Origin: Thermomonas sp. S9
GTDB taxonomy: Bacteria; Pseudomonadota; Gammaproteobacteria; Xanthomonadales; Xanthomonadaceae
NCBI RefSeq assembly: GCF_024704365.1
Contig: NZ_JAJDFY010000001.1
Span: 1,655,001-1,719,000, forward strand
Direction of reading: 5' to 3'
DNA length: 64,000 nucleotides
Part shown: one piece after another, positions 27,182 to 41,099 of the stretch
Layout of the letters: every line of letters starts with the position of its first letter
Numbering within the stretch: the first letter of the stretch is position 1
The notes under the pieces: model-generated
What the model saw: the letters and a program-made list of their open reading frames with translations, nothing else
The model's database searches: none
Told to the model about the DNA's origin: nothing
Translations under genes and position numbers: made by a program

Positions 27182-28489
27182 ATGCCTATTCCTTTCTTGC
27201 TGCGCCTCAGGTGCAGAACTCGCCGTTGGGCGGCGCTGGCGCTCGCCCTCGGTTTTGTCGCCATGCCTGTCCGGTCGGCCCCTGCCGGCCTCTCGTTCGA
27301 TGAGGCATTGCGCCTCGCGACCGAGCGAGCCCCGATGCTGCAGGCGCGCCAGTCGCAGGTCGCGGCCACCCGGGAAGAAGCCGCCCGTGCGGCGGCCTTA
27401 CCCGATCCCAAATTTACGCTCGGCATCGCCAACCTGCCGGTCACCGGCGCCAACGCGTTCGATATTGGCGCCGACGACATGACCATGAAGCAGATCGGCT
27501 TGATGCAGGAGTTTCCTGCTCGCGCCAAGCGGCAGGCCCGACAGGCGGTGGCCGACCGCACTGTCGAGCAGGCGCAGGCAATGACCGCGGCCGAGCGACT
27601 CGGGGTGCGCCAGCAGGCAGCGCAGGCTTGGATCACCCTCTGGGCGGCGCAGCGAGAAGTCGAAGCGCTACGTGCCCTGCACGAACCGGCCGATGTGGCC
27701 GTCCGTGCCGCCAAGGCACGGCTTGCCGGCGGCACCGGTTCGGCGGTCGACGCAATGGCGACGCAAAACGCCGCATTGGATCTGGAAAACCGCATCGACG
27801 AAGCCGAGACCACGTTGGGGGCCGCGCAAGCCGGCCTGGCGCGCTGGCTGGGCATGGATCCGGCAGGTCTGCGCATCGAGGGCGATCCCCCTGCGTTGAC
27901 GTCGCTGCCCCTCTCCCCTGCCGCGCTACAAGCTTCCGTCGATCGCCAGGCGCCGCTGCTGCCGTGGCGTTCGCGCGAGGCTGTTGCGCAAGCCGAAGTG
28001 GATGCCGCCATCGCCGAGAAGCGGCCGGACTGGAGTCTCGGAGTGACCTATGGCCAACGCGATCGCACGCCGGCCGGCCTGCCGCGCAGCGACATGCTGA
28101 TGCTCGAATTCGCGATTGACCTGCCTTTGTTTCCGCGCAATCGACAGGACCGGGGCATCGCTGCCCGTCGTGCCGACTTGGAAGCCGTGACCGCCGAACG
28201 CGAAGACGCCCGCCGCATGCAAACCGAAACCGTGCGCCGGGCCCTCGCCGAGTGGGAGGGGCTCAAGCGTCGGATCTCGCGCCGGGAAAACGATTCCCTG
28301 CCGCTTGCCCGCGACCGCGCGAAGACGGCGCTGGCCGCTTATGCCGCCGGTGGCGACCTGCAACCGTGGTTGGAGGCCCGCCGCGACGAAATCGAACTGC
28401 ACATCGAACACGCCCGCGACCTGGGCGAACTTGGCCGCGCCTGGGCCGCACTGGCCTACCTGCTGCCCGAAGAGGAATTCTCGCGATGA
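27182..28489 (+). CDS. cusC: CusC-type outer-membrane channel (TolC family)
   Basis: The 435-residue protein has a signal peptide (hydrophobic ALALALGFVAMPVRSA, about 18-33) and the two OEP repeats with coiled helices (QVAATREEAARAAALPDPKF; DAAIAEKRPDWSLGVTYG). The ATG at 27182 is chosen over an upstream in-frame start because GGAGG lies four bases before it. It is the exit duct of the CusCBA pump; its stop overlaps cusB (ATGA). Confidence 0.9.
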   Translation: MPIPFLLRLRCRTRRWAALALALGFVAMPVRSAPAGLSFDEALRLATERAPMLQARQSQVAATREEAARAAALPDPKFTLGIANLPVTGANAFDIGADDMTMKQIGLMQEFPARAKRQARQAVADRTVEQAQAMTAAERLGVRQQAAQAWITLWAAQREVEALRALHEPADVAVRAAKARLAGGTGSAVDAMATQNAALDLENRIDEAETTLGAAQAGLARWLGMDPAGLRIEGDPPALTSLPLSPAALQASVDRQAPLLPWRSREAVAQAEVDAAIAEKRPDWSLGVTYGQRDRTPAGLPRSDMLMLEFAIDLPLFPRNRQDRGIAARRADLEAVTAEREDARRMQTETVRRALAEWEGLKRRISRRENDSLPLARDRAKTALAAYAAGGDLQPWLEARRDEIELHIEHARDLGELGRAWAALAYLLPEEEFSR

Positions 28490-29730
28490 CATACACAATG
28501 AACCGAGTGGCGACGATCGCCGCAGCGACCGCCCTGTTGATGGCCGGCCTCGCCGGTGGTTACTGGTGGGCGCAGCGCGGTAACGACCACAACAGCGCGA
28601 TGTCCGCCGCGCCGGCGACGGTGGCTGGTGAGCGCAAGGTGCTGTACTGGTACGACCCGATGGTGCCGGACCAGCATTTCGACAAGCCGGGCAAGTCGCC
28701 CTTCATGGACATGCAGCTGGTGCCCAAGTACGCCGACGAAGTGACCGGCGGCGGCGTCAGCATAAACCCCGGCCTGCAACAGAGCGTCGGTATCCGCACC
28801 GCGCCAGTCAAGGCAGGCCGGTTGGCGTCCACGGTGCGCGTGCCGGGGACGCTGGCTTGGGATCTGCGACAGGAATCGGTGGTCAGTGCCTTTACCGAGG
28901 GTCTCGTGAGCCGGGTGCGGGTCAAGGCCCCGTACACGAAGGTGGCGCGTGGGCAGCCATTGGCTGCGGTGCTGGCGCCCGCCTGGAGCAGTGCCCTGGC
29001 CGAAGCGAAGGCGTTGCGCCACGCGCAGTCCGCATCGGCGCGGGAACTGCAATCGGCGGCGGAGCAACGCCTGCGCGTGCTCGGCGTGCCCAGCGGCAGG
29101 GGCCGCGATGGCAGCGTGACCTTGAGCGCGCCGCAGGACGGCGTCGTTACCGAGGTGCTTGTACGCGAAGGCCAGGCAGTGATGCCGGGCACGCCGCTGT
29201 TCCGCGTCAACGGCACAGCCACGCTGTGGTTGGAAGCGGCGATCCCGCAGGCCAGCGCCGCCACGCTGCGCCGTGGCACGCCAGTCGAAGCCGTGGTCAG
29301 CGCGGTGCCCGGTCAGACCTTCAGCGGTGAGGTCGAAGCCCTGCTGCCGCTGGTTGATGCAACCAGCCGCACCCAGCAGGCCCGCATCGTCCTGCGCAAT
29401 CCCGATGGCGTGCTGGCGCCCGGCATGTACGCCGAAGTCAGCCTGCAACCCGATGCCGGCACGCCGATACCGCTGGTGCCGACCGAGGCGCTGATCGCCA
29501 CCGGCAGCGACAGCCGCGTGATCGTGCAGGAGGCGGATGGCAGCTTCCGCCCGGTCCGCGTGCGCACAGGCCGTAGCGGTGGTGGACAAACCGAGATCCT
29601 TGATGGACTCAAGGGTGGCGAGCGTGTCGTCGTCTCCGGTCAGTTCCTGATCGACTCGGAAGCGAGCTTGTCCGGTGCGCTGGAACGCTTGGGCAGCAGT
29701 GGCGCGAACGCCAAGGAGCCGCAGCCATGA
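28486..29730 (+). CDS. cusB: CusB-type periplasmic adaptor with heavy-metal-binding domain
   Basis: The 414-residue adaptor starts with one membrane anchor ([18 protein letters not shown], about 9-27), followed by the small heavy-metal-binding domain with [20 protein letters not shown] and MDMQLVPKY (about 52-83), whose Met residues bind Cu(I)/Ag(I) in CusB proteins. The lipoyl/barrel part and C-terminal domain follow. It overlaps cusC and cusA by ATGA on both sides, so the three are translationally coupled. Confidence 0.92.
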   Translation: MTYTMNRVATIAAATALLMAGLAGGYWWAQRGNDHNSAMSAAPATVAGERKVLYWYDPMVPDQHFDKPGKSPFMDMQLVPKYADEVTGGGVSINPGLQQSVGIRTAPVKAGRLASTVRVPGTLAWDLRQESVVSAFTEGLVSRVRVKAPYTKVARGQPLAAVLAPAWSSALAEAKALRHAQSASARELQSAAEQRLRVLGVPSGRGRDGSVTLSAPQDGVVTEVLVREGQAVMPGTPLFRVNGTATLWLEAAIPQASAATLRRGTPVEAVVSAVPGQTFSGEVEALLPLVDATSRTQQARIVLRNPDGVLAPGMYAEVSLQPDAGTPIPLVPTEALIATGSDSRVIVQEADGSFRPVRVRTGRSGGGQTEILDGLKGGERVVVSGQFLIDSEASLSGALERLGSSGANAKEPQP

Positions 29731-32700
29731 TCGCCCGACTGATCCATGCCTGCATCGCCAATCGCGTGCTGGTGCTGATGGCGGCGGCGTTGCTTGCCGT
29801 CGCCGGATTGTGGTCGGTCCGCCACACGCCGCTGGATGCACTGCCGGACCTGTCCGACACCCAGGTCATCATCCGCACGCAATGGCCGGGACAGACACCG
29901 CGCATCGTCGAGGACCAAGTCACCTATCCGCTGGCGACGACGATGCTGTCGGTGCCGGGCGTGAAAGCCGTGCGCGGCTTCTCGTTCTTCGGCGATTCCT
30001 TCGTCTACATCCTGTTCGACGACGCCACCGACCTGTACTGGGCACGTTCGCGCGTGCTGGAGTACCTCAGCCAGGTGCGCGACCGCTTGCCACAAGGTGT
30101 CAGTCCCGCACTGGGGCCGGACGCCACTGGCCTGGGCTGGATCTACCAGTACGCGCTGGTCGATCGCACTGGCCAGCATGACCTCGGGCAACTGCGTGCC
30201 TTGCAGGACTGGTTCCTGCGCTACGAGCTCAAAACCATCCCCGACGTGGCCGAAGTGGCCAGCGTTGGCGGTGCGGTGCGCGCTTGGCAGATCGTGCCCG
30301 ATCCGCAGGCACTCGCCGCCCGCGGCCTGACCGTGGCGCAGGTGACCGAGGCGATCGGCAAGGCCAACGGCGCCGCCGGCGGTTCGGTGATCGAACAGGG
30401 CGAAGCCGAACTGATGGTGCGCAGCGAGGGCTACCTGCGCAGCCAGTCCGATTTCGAGCGCGTGCCGATCACGGCCGGCGGCATTCCCGTCCTGCTGGGC
30501 GACGTGGCCACCATCACCCGCGGGCCGACCTTCCGTCGCGGCATCGCCGAACTCGACGGCAATGGCGAAGTCGCCGGCGGCGTCATCGTGCTGCGCACAG
30601 GCAAGGATGCCTTGGCGGCCATCGAGAACGTCAAGGCGCGATTGAAGCAGTTGCAGGGCAGCCTGCCCAAGGGCGTGGAAATCGTGCCGGTCTACGATCG
30701 CTCCGGCCTGATCCATGACGCGGTGCGCAATCTCACCCACAAGCTGGGCGAGGAATTCCTGGTGGTCGCGCTGGTCTGCGCGCTGTTCCTGTGGCACCTG
30801 CGCTCGGCGCTGGTTGCGGTGATCACCTTGCCGCTGGGCGTGCTGATCGCGTTCATCGTGATGCGCACCCAGGGCATCACTGCCAACCTGCTCTCGCTCG
30901 GCGGCATCGCCATCGCGATCGGCGCGATGGTCGACGCGGCAGTGGTGATGATCGAGAACGCGCACAAGCACCTCGAACACTGGCGCGATCAGCACGGTCG
31001 AGATCCCGAAGGAAACGACCGCTGGCACCTGATGGCGGAATCCGCCGCTGAAGTCGGCCCTGCGTTGTTCGCCAGCCTGCTGGTGATCACGTTGTCGTTC
31101 GTGCCCGTGTTTGCGTTGCAGGCGCAGGAAGGCCGGCTGTTCTCGCCGCTAGCTTTCACCAAAACCTATGCGATGGCCGCCGCCGCGGGCTTGTCGGTCA
31201 CCCTGATCCCGGTGCTGATGGGCTATCTGATCCGCGGCCGCATCCGTCCGGAGCACGAGAACCCGATCAACCGCGTCCTGATCGCCGGCTACCGGCCGGT
31301 GCTGGACTGGGTACTGCGGCATCCCCGCCTGACCTTGGGTCTGGGCGGCGCGTTGCTGGTGCTGACGCTGATCCCCTATTCCCGTGTCGGCAGCGAATTC
31401 ATGCCACCGCTGGAGGAAGGCACGCTGCTGTACATGCCCACGGCCTTGCCGGGCCTGTCGGCGGACAAGGCCCGACAACTGCTGCAACTCAGCGACCGCA
31501 TGATCAAGACCGTACCCGAGGTCGCGCACGTGTTCGGCAAGGCCGGCCGCGCGGACACGGCGACCGATCCGGCCCCCATCGAAATGTTCGAGACCACGGT
31601 GACGTTCAAGCCGCGCGAGCAGTGGCGCCCGGGCATGACCCCGGAAAAACTTCGCCAGGAACTGGACGCCGCAGTGAAGGTGCCGGGCCTGACGAACCTG
31701 TGGGTGCCGCCGATCCGCAACCGTATCGACATGCTCGCCACCGGCATCAAGAGCCCGATCGGCATCAAGGTATCGGGGCCGGACATCGGCGTGATCGAGC
31801 GGATCAGCAGCGACGTCGAACGCGTGGCGAAGACCGTGCCGGGCGTGAGCTCGGCATTGGCTGAGCGCGTCACCGGCGGGCGTTACGTCGATGTGCGTAT
31901 CCGCCCGGAAGTCGCGGCGCGCTACGGCCTGCGCCAGGCCGAACTGCAGGCGCTGATTGGCACCGTGGTCGGTGGCGATCCGATCGGCGAAACGATCGAG
32001 GGTCGCGAACGCTATCCCATCGTATTGCGCTATCCGCGCGGGCAGCGCGATTCGCTGACGGCGCTGATGCAACTGCCGCTCGTGGCCCCCGGCGGCGTGC
32101 AACTGACCTTGGGCCAGGTGGCCGAGGTGTCGCTGAGTCCGGGGCCGCCGATGCTCAAGAGCGACAACGGCCGCCTGGTCGGCTACATCTACGTCGATGT
32201 CGCCGGCCGCGACCTCGGCTCGGTCGTCGCCGATCTGCAGCATGCCGTTGGCGAGCAGGTGCAGTTGCCGCCGGGCTACGGCATCGCCTGGTCGGGCCAG
32301 TACGAATACCTGCAACGTGCGGTTACCCGCCTGAAGTGGGTCGTGCCGGCGGCGCTGGCGATTATCTTTCTCCTGATCTGGCTCGTATTCCGCCGCTTCG
32401 GCGAAGTCGCGATCATCCTGCTCAGCCTGCCGCTTGCGCTGGTCGGCGGTCTGTGGCTGATCTGGTTGCTCGGGCACGCGGTGTCGATCGCGACGATGAT
32501 CGGCTTCATCGCCCTGGGCGGCGTCGCCGCGGAATTCGGCGTGATCATGCTGCTGTACCTGCGCCAGGCGTGGGAGCGGCGCATCGCCGCCGGCGAACCG
32601 GCCAACCTCGCCACGCTGGAGGAAGCGATCCGCGAAGGCGCGGTGCAGCGCGTGCGACCCAAGGCGATGACCGTGGCCGTGATCCTGGCCGGCCTGTTTC

Positions 32701-32885
32701 CGTTGTTCGTCGGCAGCGGTGCCGGTTCCGAAGTCATGCAGCGCATCGCCGCGCCGATGCTCGGCGGCATGGTCACCGCGCCCTTGCTGTCGATGCTGGT
32801 GATCCCCGCCGCCTTCCGGCTGCTGCGCGGTCGACCCCTGATTCGTCCCACTTCACCCGCAGTCAAGGCGGGTGCCGCGACATGA
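29727..32885 (+). CDS. cusA: CusA-type Cu(I)/Ag(I) RND efflux pump
   Basis: The 1052-residue pump has the proton-relay helix [19 protein letters not shown] of the Cu/Ag group. The three Met residues that clamp Cu/Ag in E. coli CusA (573, 623, 672) are present at M570 ([10 protein letters not shown]), M620 (IEMFETTV) and M669 (RIDMLATG), with the same 50- and 49-residue spacing. This makes it a monovalent-copper/silver pump with good confidence. Start and cusB stop overlap. Confidence 0.95.
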   Translation: MIARLIHACIANRVLVLMAAALLAVAGLWSVRHTPLDALPDLSDTQVIIRTQWPGQTPRIVEDQVTYPLATTMLSVPGVKAVRGFSFFGDSFVYILFDDATDLYWARSRVLEYLSQVRDRLPQGVSPALGPDATGLGWIYQYALVDRTGQHDLGQLRALQDWFLRYELKTIPDVAEVASVGGAVRAWQIVPDPQALAARGLTVAQVTEAIGKANGAAGGSVIEQGEAELMVRSEGYLRSQSDFERVPITAGGIPVLLGDVATITRGPTFRRGIAELDGNGEVAGGVIVLRTGKDALAAIENVKARLKQLQGSLPKGVEIVPVYDRSGLIHDAVRNLTHKLGEEFLVVALVCALFLWHLRSALVAVITLPLGVLIAFIVMRTQGITANLLSLGGIAIAIGAMVDAAVVMIENAHKHLEHWRDQHGRDPEGNDRWHLMAESAAEVGPALFASLLVITLSFVPVFALQAQEGRLFSPLAFTKTYAMAAAAGLSVTLIPVLMGYLIRGRIRPEHENPINRVLIAGYRPVLDWVLRHPRLTLGLGGALLVLTLIPYSRVGSEFMPPLEEGTLLYMPTALPGLSADKARQLLQLSDRMIKTVPEVAHVFGKAGRADTATDPAPIEMFETTVTFKPREQWRPGMTPEKLRQELDAAVKVPGLTNLWVPPIRNRIDMLATGIKSPIGIKVSGPDIGVIERISSDVERVAKTVPGVSSALAERVTGGRYVDVRIRPEVAARYGLRQAELQALIGTVVGGDPIGETIEGRERYPIVLRYPRGQRDSLTALMQLPLVAPGGVQLTLGQVAEVSLSPGPPMLKSDNGRLVGYIYVDVAGRDLGSVVADLQHAVGEQVQLPPGYGIAWSGQYEYLQRAVTRLKWVVPAALAIIFLLIWLVFRRFGEVAIILLSLPLALVGGLWLIWLLGHAVSIATMIGFIALGGVAAEFGVIMLLYLRQAWERRIAAGEPANLATLEEAIREGAVQRVRPKAMTVAVILAGLFPLFVGSGAGSEVMQRIAAPMLGGMVTAPLLSMLVIPAAFRLLRGRPLIRPTSPAVKAGAAT

Positions 32886-32928
32886 GCGACGCGTCCGTTC
32901 CGCTCATCCCTCGAATTGGAGATCCATC

Positions 32929-33285
32929 ATGAAACGTGCTCTCTTCATTGCATGCCTTGCCATCGGCGTTGGATTGCTGAGTGCCTGTGCCTCGTTGAAT
33001 CCGGCGTATCGCCTCGGCACGGTCGCGTCCGTGTCGGATAGCGACCTGCGCGTCTGCCTTGATCCACGCGCCGCACCCCCTGCAGCCGGCCAGGTGGTCC
33101 AACTGGTGCGCCGTCAGCAGATAGGCAACCCGAAGTTCGCGCCTACGTTCCGCGACCATCGTGTCGGTACGGCACGGATAGGTCCGGATGTGTCTGGACG
33201 TTGCGTGGCCGCCTCGCTCGTTCAGGGCAAGGTGCGCCGGTACGACCAGGTGTTCCCTGCACCGGTCGATGCCACGCCCAGATGA
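32929..33285 (+). CDS. Small periplasmic lipoprotein of cus operons
   Basis: The 118-residue protein has a lipoprotein signal (lipobox LLSAC, Cys about residue 20) and a beta-rich domain with GTVASVSDSDLRVCLDP and VGTARIGPDVSGRCVAA. The pattern returns in the protein at 56294 ([33 protein letters not shown]), so both belong to one uncharacterised family that travels with copper modules. GGAG lies seven bases before the ATG. It follows cusA by 43 bases and precedes the cusF-like gene, so it is probably cotranscribed. Confidence 0.7.
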   Translation: MKRALFIACLAIGVGLLSACASLNPAYRLGTVASVSDSDLRVCLDPRAAPPAAGQVVQLVRRQQIGNPKFAPTFRDHRVGTARIGPDVSGRCVAASLVQGKVRRYDQVFPAPVDATPR

Positions 33286-33375
33286 AATCGCTGCACCCGA
33301 AACGGCGACGGACTCCGCCCGTTGCCGTTCCGGATTCGTTGCCCCACCCACCCATCGCTACAAGGAGATCCACTG

Positions 33376-33786
33376 ATGAGCACCAAACTTCAACCGCTGT
33401 CCTTTGCCTTGGCCGCCCTGCTCCTCGCGGGTTGTTCGCAGGCGCCGAACGCTGACGACATGGCCAAGGAGAACGCGGCCGATATGGACATGCCGGCGAA
33501 TGAGCACGCAAAGATGGCCGAGCCGATGCCGCCCGCGGTGAGTGCAACGGCCCAGCCCGCCAAGACGGCGTCGGCAACCGGTACGGTTGAATCCGTCGAT
33601 ACGGCCGTCGGCAAGATCACCATTGCCCATGGCGCGATCGAAGCCGTGAATTGGCCGGCGATGACGATGGCGTTCAAGGCGACGCCGGAGCAGATCGCAT
33701 CGGTGAAAGCCGGGCAGAAAGTTCACTTCGAATTCCGGCTGGAGGGGATGGACGCGACGATCACCCAGATCATGCCCATGCCGTAA
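33376..33786 (+). CDS. cusF: CusF-like periplasmic Cu(I)/Ag(I) chaperone (lipoprotein form)
   Basis: The 136-residue protein has a lipoprotein signal (LLLAGC, Cys about 20), a Met/His-bearing linker (MDMPANEHAKMAEPMPP) and a C-terminal CusF barrel with the metal-site sequence ITIAHGAIEAVNWPAMTMAF: His, Trp and two Met are the known CusF ligands (H36, M47, W44, M49 in E. coli). It carries copper or silver to CusB. The start ATG at 33376 follows AAGGAG. Last gene of the first cus operon. Confidence 0.92.
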   Translation: MSTKLQPLSFALAALLLAGCSQAPNADDMAKENAADMDMPANEHAKMAEPMPPAVSATAQPAKTASATGTVESVDTAVGKITIAHGAIEAVNWPAMTMAFKATPEQIASVKAGQKVHFEFRLEGMDATITQIMPMP

Positions 33787-33838
33787 CCGCTGCGCAGGCA
33801 AGCAACAGCGTTGACTCCGGCTGGCCGCCGGGCGGTGT

Positions 33839-33883
33839 CGGGTTCGCTGCGTCATAATTGAACCCGACCGCCCGTGCGGCGGT
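33839..33883. repeat. Two back-to-back hairpins after cusF
   Basis: A 7-bp stem CGGGTTC/GAACCCG (33839-33845 with 33860-33866) is followed directly by a perfect 6-bp stem ACCGCC/GGCGGT around CGTGC (33867-33883). No T-tract follows, so a classical terminator is uncertain. They lie between cusF and the nuclease-like gene and could end the cus transcript. Confidence 0.35.
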
Positions 33884-33924
33884 CGTGGCTGCACCGCATC
33901 AATGGAGAGACATTAGGGGGACGA

Positions 33925-35211
<1,287 letters not shown>

Positions 35212-35221
35212 GTCGGCACGT

Positions 35222-35572
35222 TCAATCGGTCTTCTCCGGGATTGCCACGCCATTGAGCGGGCAATCCTTCACGGGGATGCTGGATCCGAGTTGCTGCACT
35301 TGAGTGACCTCAAGTTCGTCGTTCAGTATTGTTCCAGAGAATCGGGCGTAGACCGGCATGTCATCCTCGATCACGACGTTCTTCGGCGCGGCAGCGTGGA
35401 TGTCGACATCCCCAATCACACGGAATTGCGAAGCACCGCCACACGGCAGAAAGTAACCGCGTCCGGCGTGCTCGATGTACCAGCCGGCAGCATGGATCTG
35501 ATCGGATGAGGGTGTGGTCGCCTGGCAGGCGACCAGAAGCACGCCGATACCTGTCAGTACGATCGGTTTCAT
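35222..35572 (-). CDS. Small lipoprotein of unknown function
   Basis: The 116-residue protein has a short lipoprotein signal (lipobox LLVAC, Cys about 16) and a beta-rich domain with two further Cys (YFLPCGG and VKDCPLN), probably a disulfide. The start ATG at 35572 has AAGGA eight bases upstream; an in-frame ATG at 35581 sits too close to that site. I recognise no family with certainty; a distant NlpE-like (copper-linked lipoprotein) relationship is possible. It is convergent with the nuclease-like gene (10 bases apart). Confidence 0.6.
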   Translation of the reverse strand: MKPIVLTGIGVLLVACQATTPSSDQIHAAGWYIEHAGRGYFLPCGGASQFRVIGDVDIHAAAPKNVVIEDDMPVYARFSGTILNDELEVTQVQQLGSSIPVKDCPLNGVAIPEKTD

Positions 35573-35692
35573 TCGCGTCATCCTTCTGGCCTAGATAATG
35601 GATCGGCCTGGCCGGTGCCGGCTTGCAGAGAAGTGACGGCACCGGCCCGACAATGGCGAAGGGATGCTGACGCCCCCTTTCTCGCTTACGAA

Positions 35693-36031
35693 TTACATGC
35701 CCTTGCCGGCGTCGAATTCGGCCTTGCTCAGACGGCCATTCCTATCAGCGTCCAGCATGCCGAAATGCGGCGCGAGCCGATGCTTGGCCAGTTCGGCTTT
35801 GGACAGGCTGCCGTCCTTGTCGGTATCCAGCTTCGTGAACTCGTCGGATGCGCCACCGTGTTCGGCGGTCTTGCCATGATCCATGTGGCTGTGGTCCATG
35901 TGCTCGTGCTGCATCTGGCTGTGGTCGGTCGTGGATTGCGTCGTCGTGGCGGGTTTGGTCTGGTCTGCGGCCGTGGCAGCGCCAGCAATGAGGGAGAGCG
36001 TGAGCAGGGAAAGCGAGGCAATGTGTTTCAT
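35693..36031 (-). CDS. Exported EF-hand protein with His/Met-rich linker
   Basis: The 112-residue protein has a signal peptide (about 1-21, ending TAA), a His/Met-rich stretch MQHEHMDHSHMDHGK (about 40-54) and two EF-hand loops DTDKDGSLSKAE and DADRNGRLSKAE. The loops should bind Ca2+ and the His/Met stretch copper-type metals; it probably acts as a periplasmic metal buffer (inference). It lies 26 bases after the copper ATPase gene, at the end of the CueR-ATPase operon. Confidence 0.75.
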   Translation of the reverse strand: MKHIASLSLLTLSLIAGAATAADQTKPATTTQSTTDHSQMQHEHMDHSHMDHGKTAEHGGASDEFTKLDTDKDGSLSKAELAKHRLAPHFGMLDADRNGRLSKAEFDAGKGM

Positions 36032-36057
36032 GGGAGAAATCCTGAGGGAGTGAGCCG

Positions 36058-38681
<2,624 letters not shown>

Positions 38682-38685
<4 letters not shown>

Positions 38686-39080
38686 GCGGCGTCCTCGTTG
38701 AGTGCGTGCAGGATCGGGCAAGCGCCCAATGCCCCATGCCCGGGACATGCCTTGATCAGCGTCCGCAATCCGTCGCGAATCCTCGTGAGTTCCGCCAGCT
38801 TGGCCTCGACGCCCGCCAGCTTCTGCTCGGCGGCTGCCTTGAGGCTGCCCATGTCGTTCTCGCGATGGCTGGAGAGTGCGAGCAGTTCGCGAATCTCTTC
38901 CAAGGTGAAACCCAGTGCCTTCGCGCGACGCACGAAACGCAGGCGCAAGACATCGGCGCTCTGGTACCGACGGTAGCCGGACGGTTGACGTTCCGGCTCC
39001 GGCAGCAGTCCTTGCCGTTCGTAGTAGCGCACGGTGTCGATGGGGACACCGGTGCGTTGGGCGAGTTCACCGATCTTCAT
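38682..39080 (-). CDS. cueR: CueR-like MerR-family copper regulator
   Basis: The 132-residue regulator has the MerR DNA-binding domain ([20 protein letters not shown], wing [19 protein letters not shown]) and the C-terminal metal loop [14 protein letters not shown] with two Cys. The position at the start of the dimer helix, Cys in Hg/Pb/Zn sensors, is Ser here ([11 protein letters not shown]); Ser at this site marks monovalent Cu/Ag sensors such as CueR. The ATG at 39080 is chosen because it starts the conserved domain. It is cotranscribed with the copper ATPase from the promoter at 39111-39142. Confidence 0.85.
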
Positions 39081-39110
39081 TGAGGGACCTCTTGCGTCTG
39101 GAATGCCGCC

Positions 39111-39142
39111 AGTCTCCACCCTTGAGTAAAGTCCAGAGTCAA
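39111..39142 (-). promoter_or_regulatory. MerR-type promoter of the cueR-copper ATPase operon
   Basis: Minus-strand -35 TTGACT (39142-39137), then CTGGACTTTACTCAAGGGTG as a 20-base spacer and -10 GAGACT (39116-39111). The long spacer and imperfect dyad suggest autoregulation by the CueR-like protein. The gap to the upstream DUF411 gene (39143-39172) holds nothing else. Confidence 0.6.
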
Positions 39143-39172
39143 GCCCTGCTGCATGCGGCCATCCATGTACGT

Positions 39173-39688
39173 TCAGTGCGCTGCAAAGGCCGCTGTCGTG
39201 CCGTCCCGACGCACCAGTTCGACGGTGTACGGCTCCGAATGCCCGTCCGGCATCTCCATACCGGGCGATCCCATTGGCATGCCGGGCAGCACCAGTCCCT
39301 TAGCGTCGGGTTTTTCGGCCAACAGGCGCTTCACGTCCGCGGCCGGCACGTGGCCTTCAATGAAATAGCCTCCCACCTCGGCGGTATGGCAAGACCCCTT
39401 GCCATACGGCACGCCCACGCGTTCCTTCACCGGATTGACGTTGTCCTCGTCGCGTACCTCGACCTGGAATCCGGCTTGGCGCATGTGGTCCACCCACAGG
39501 CCGCAGCAGCCGCAACTCGGGCTCTTGTGAACGACAACGAGCGGCAGCGCTTGCGTTGGTGCGGGCACTGGTGCCACTTCGGCTGTGACCTCGGCAGCGC
39601 GTTCTGGTGCTGGCGCCTGTTTGGCGCAGGCGCCCAGCGATACGACAGCGCCCAGCACCAACACGGCCGTTGCAGCATGCATCGACAT
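39173..39688 (-). CDS. DUF411 metal-binding protein
   Basis: The 171-residue protein has a lipoprotein-type signal (VSLGAC, Cys about 21), a Pro/Ala linker and a thioredoxin-like DUF411 domain starting VVVHKSPSCGCCGLWVDH (Cys cluster SCGCC) with GSCHTAEVGGYFIEGHVPA and a Met-rich C-terminal loop LPGMPMGSPGMEMPDGHS. DUF411 proteins accompany copper and silver loci (CopG-like) and are thought to bind copper in the periplasm. The ATG at 39688 follows GAGGA by five bases. It overlaps nothing and lies 11 bases after the NTF2-like gene. Confidence 0.85.
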   Translation of the reverse strand: MSMHAATAVLVLGAVVSLGACAKQAPAPERAAEVTAEVAPVPAPTQALPLVVVHKSPSCGCCGLWVDHMRQAGFQVEVRDEDNVNPVKERVGVPYGKGSCHTAEVGGYFIEGHVPAADVKRLLAEKPDAKGLVLPGMPMGSPGMEMPDGHSEPYTVELVRRDGTTAAFAAH

Positions 39689-39699
39689 GGTCTTCCTCC

Positions 39700-40182
39700 T
39701 CATCGCTTCGCCCGCGAGGACCAATGGATATGGACAATGCGCCAGCCGTCCTTACCGCGCTTGAGCACCATGGTTTCGGTGCTCAGCGTGGTCACCGGCT
39801 TGCCGTCCTTGCTGGTGTGCAGTTCACTTTCGGTGCCAACCCACGCCAACTCGCCCGCCACTTTGGCCGTGCGTTGCTTCAACTGCACATGCGCGCCTTT
39901 CAGGAACTCGGCGTCGTGCGTTGCATGCCCGCCCATGTATTCGGCTTTCGAGTGCTCGGCACCGCCGCTTTCTAGGATCAGTACATCGTCGGCCAACCAG
40001 GTGCCAGCACGCTTCAGATCACCGGCCTGCAATGCGCTTGAGAAGGCATCCACGGCCACAACCGCAGGCTTCGCCTCGGCGGCGATGGCAGGTACGTTGG
40101 TCTTCGCATGCTGCGCAGGGTCATGTGCTTGCGATGCAAATGGAAGCACCAGCAAGGCGAGGAAAACAATTCGATGGATCAT
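39700..40182 (-). CDS. Exported NTF2-like (SnoaL/DUF4440-type) protein
   Basis: The 160-residue protein has a signal peptide (MIHRIVFLALLVLPFASQA) and one NTF2-like domain with VVAVDAFSSALQAGDLKRAG at the start, ADDVLILESGGAEHSKAEYM in the middle and KDGWRIVHIHWS at the end. Such domains bind small ligands or catalyse diverse reactions; none is indicated here. It sits 17 bases after the cytochrome c gene in the copA operon, where it is a common accessory gene of unknown role. Confidence 0.8.
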   Translation of the reverse strand: MIHRIVFLALLVLPFASQAHDPAQHAKTNVPAIAAEAKPAVVAVDAFSSALQAGDLKRAGTWLADDVLILESGGAEHSKAEYMGGHATHDAEFLKGAHVQLKQRTAKVAGELAWVGTESELHTSKDGKPVTTLSTETMVLKRGKDGWRIVHIHWSSRAKR

Positions 40183-40199
40183 GGGATTCGCGGCTCCGG

Positions 40200-41084
40200 T
40201 CAGTGTTGGTGATCGTGGCCATCGCTGGCCGGTTCTGTTTCGGGCATGTCCATGCCGGCATGCGGGTCGGCGGTGGTCGGCTTCGCAGTGGCAGGCGTGG
40301 CCGTGGGTTTTGCGTCGTGGACGTGCTTCTTGCCGTCGGCATGGATGTGCACTTCACCGGACGGTGCCTTCGTGTCCTTCGGCGCATCGACGTGCGGCGG
40401 TGTGCCCGAAGGGTGCGAGTGCGGCTTGGGCGCATCCATCTGCATGCCCGCCATCGCGTTGTGCTCCTCTCCTTCGGTGTGCGCGTGCGCGTCGCCCTCG
40501 TCGTGATGGTCCTCGCCGCCCTCGGCATGCGCGTGGCCCTCGGACTCACCGCCACCGTGCGAATGACCACCGCTGCTGGCGACGAGCGCCTGATATTGCT
40601 CGGGTGTGAGCTTGGGCAGTGCCTGCAGGAACGCCGCCATGTTCCAGATGTATTCGTCGTCCATGCTCTTGCCCCAGGCCGGCATGCCTGAGGCCTTGAT
40701 GCCGTGCTTAATCACCCAGAACGCAGTGTCGGCGTCGACCGTTTCCTTACTCAGATTCGGCGGTGCCGGATACAGGCCCATGCTCAGTTCGGTGTCTTGC
40801 ATGCCCGGGCCGAGGTGGCAGCCGGTGCACATGGCGTTGTAGTTGCCAGCCCCCTGACGGATGCGCGCCGGGTCGTCGAGATCGGCGGGCACTTGCAACT
40901 TGTTCGCCCGTACCTCGATGGAGCGTTCGCGCAGGGCTTGCAGCGTCGAGTACACGGGTCGGGTGTGGGTGTCGTCCGCGCCGATGTTGTAAATACCGGA
41001 CCAGACAAAACCGGCTGCCGCCGCGAGGGCGACGCCGGACAGGATGCTCAGTGTGAGCAGGGACTTTCGGGTAACGAACGGCAT
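40200..41084 (-). CDS. Membrane-anchored cytochrome c with long His-rich tail
   Basis: The 294-residue protein has an N-terminal anchor (LLTLSILSGVALAAAAGFVW, about 10-29), one class I haem c domain with MCTGCHLGPGMQ (about 87-98) and a distal Met region (KASGMPAWGKSMDDEYIW), then a tail of about 120 residues packed with His (HSHGGGESEGHAHAEGGEDH; VHIHADGKKHVHD). The haem domain is typical of copper operons in xanthomonads; the tail probably chelates metal. ATG 41084 is preferred to TTG 41099 because GGGGGAG lies eight bases before it. It follows copB by 15 bases. Confidence 0.82.
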   Translation of the reverse strand: MPFVTRKSLLTLSILSGVALAAAAGFVWSGIYNIGADDTHTRPVYSTLQALRERSIEVRANKLQVPADLDDPARIRQGAGNYNAMCTGCHLGPGMQDTELSMGLYPAPPNLSKETVDADTAFWVIKHGIKASGMPAWGKSMDDEYIWNMAAFLQALPKLTPEQYQALVASSGGHSHGGGESEGHAHAEGGEDHHDEGDAHAHTEGEEHNAMAGMQMDAPKPHSHPSGTPPHVDAPKDTKAPSGEVHIHADGKKHVHDAKPTATPATAKPTTADPHAGMDMPETEPASDGHDHQH

Positions 41085-41099
41085 GATGGTCTCCCCCAA

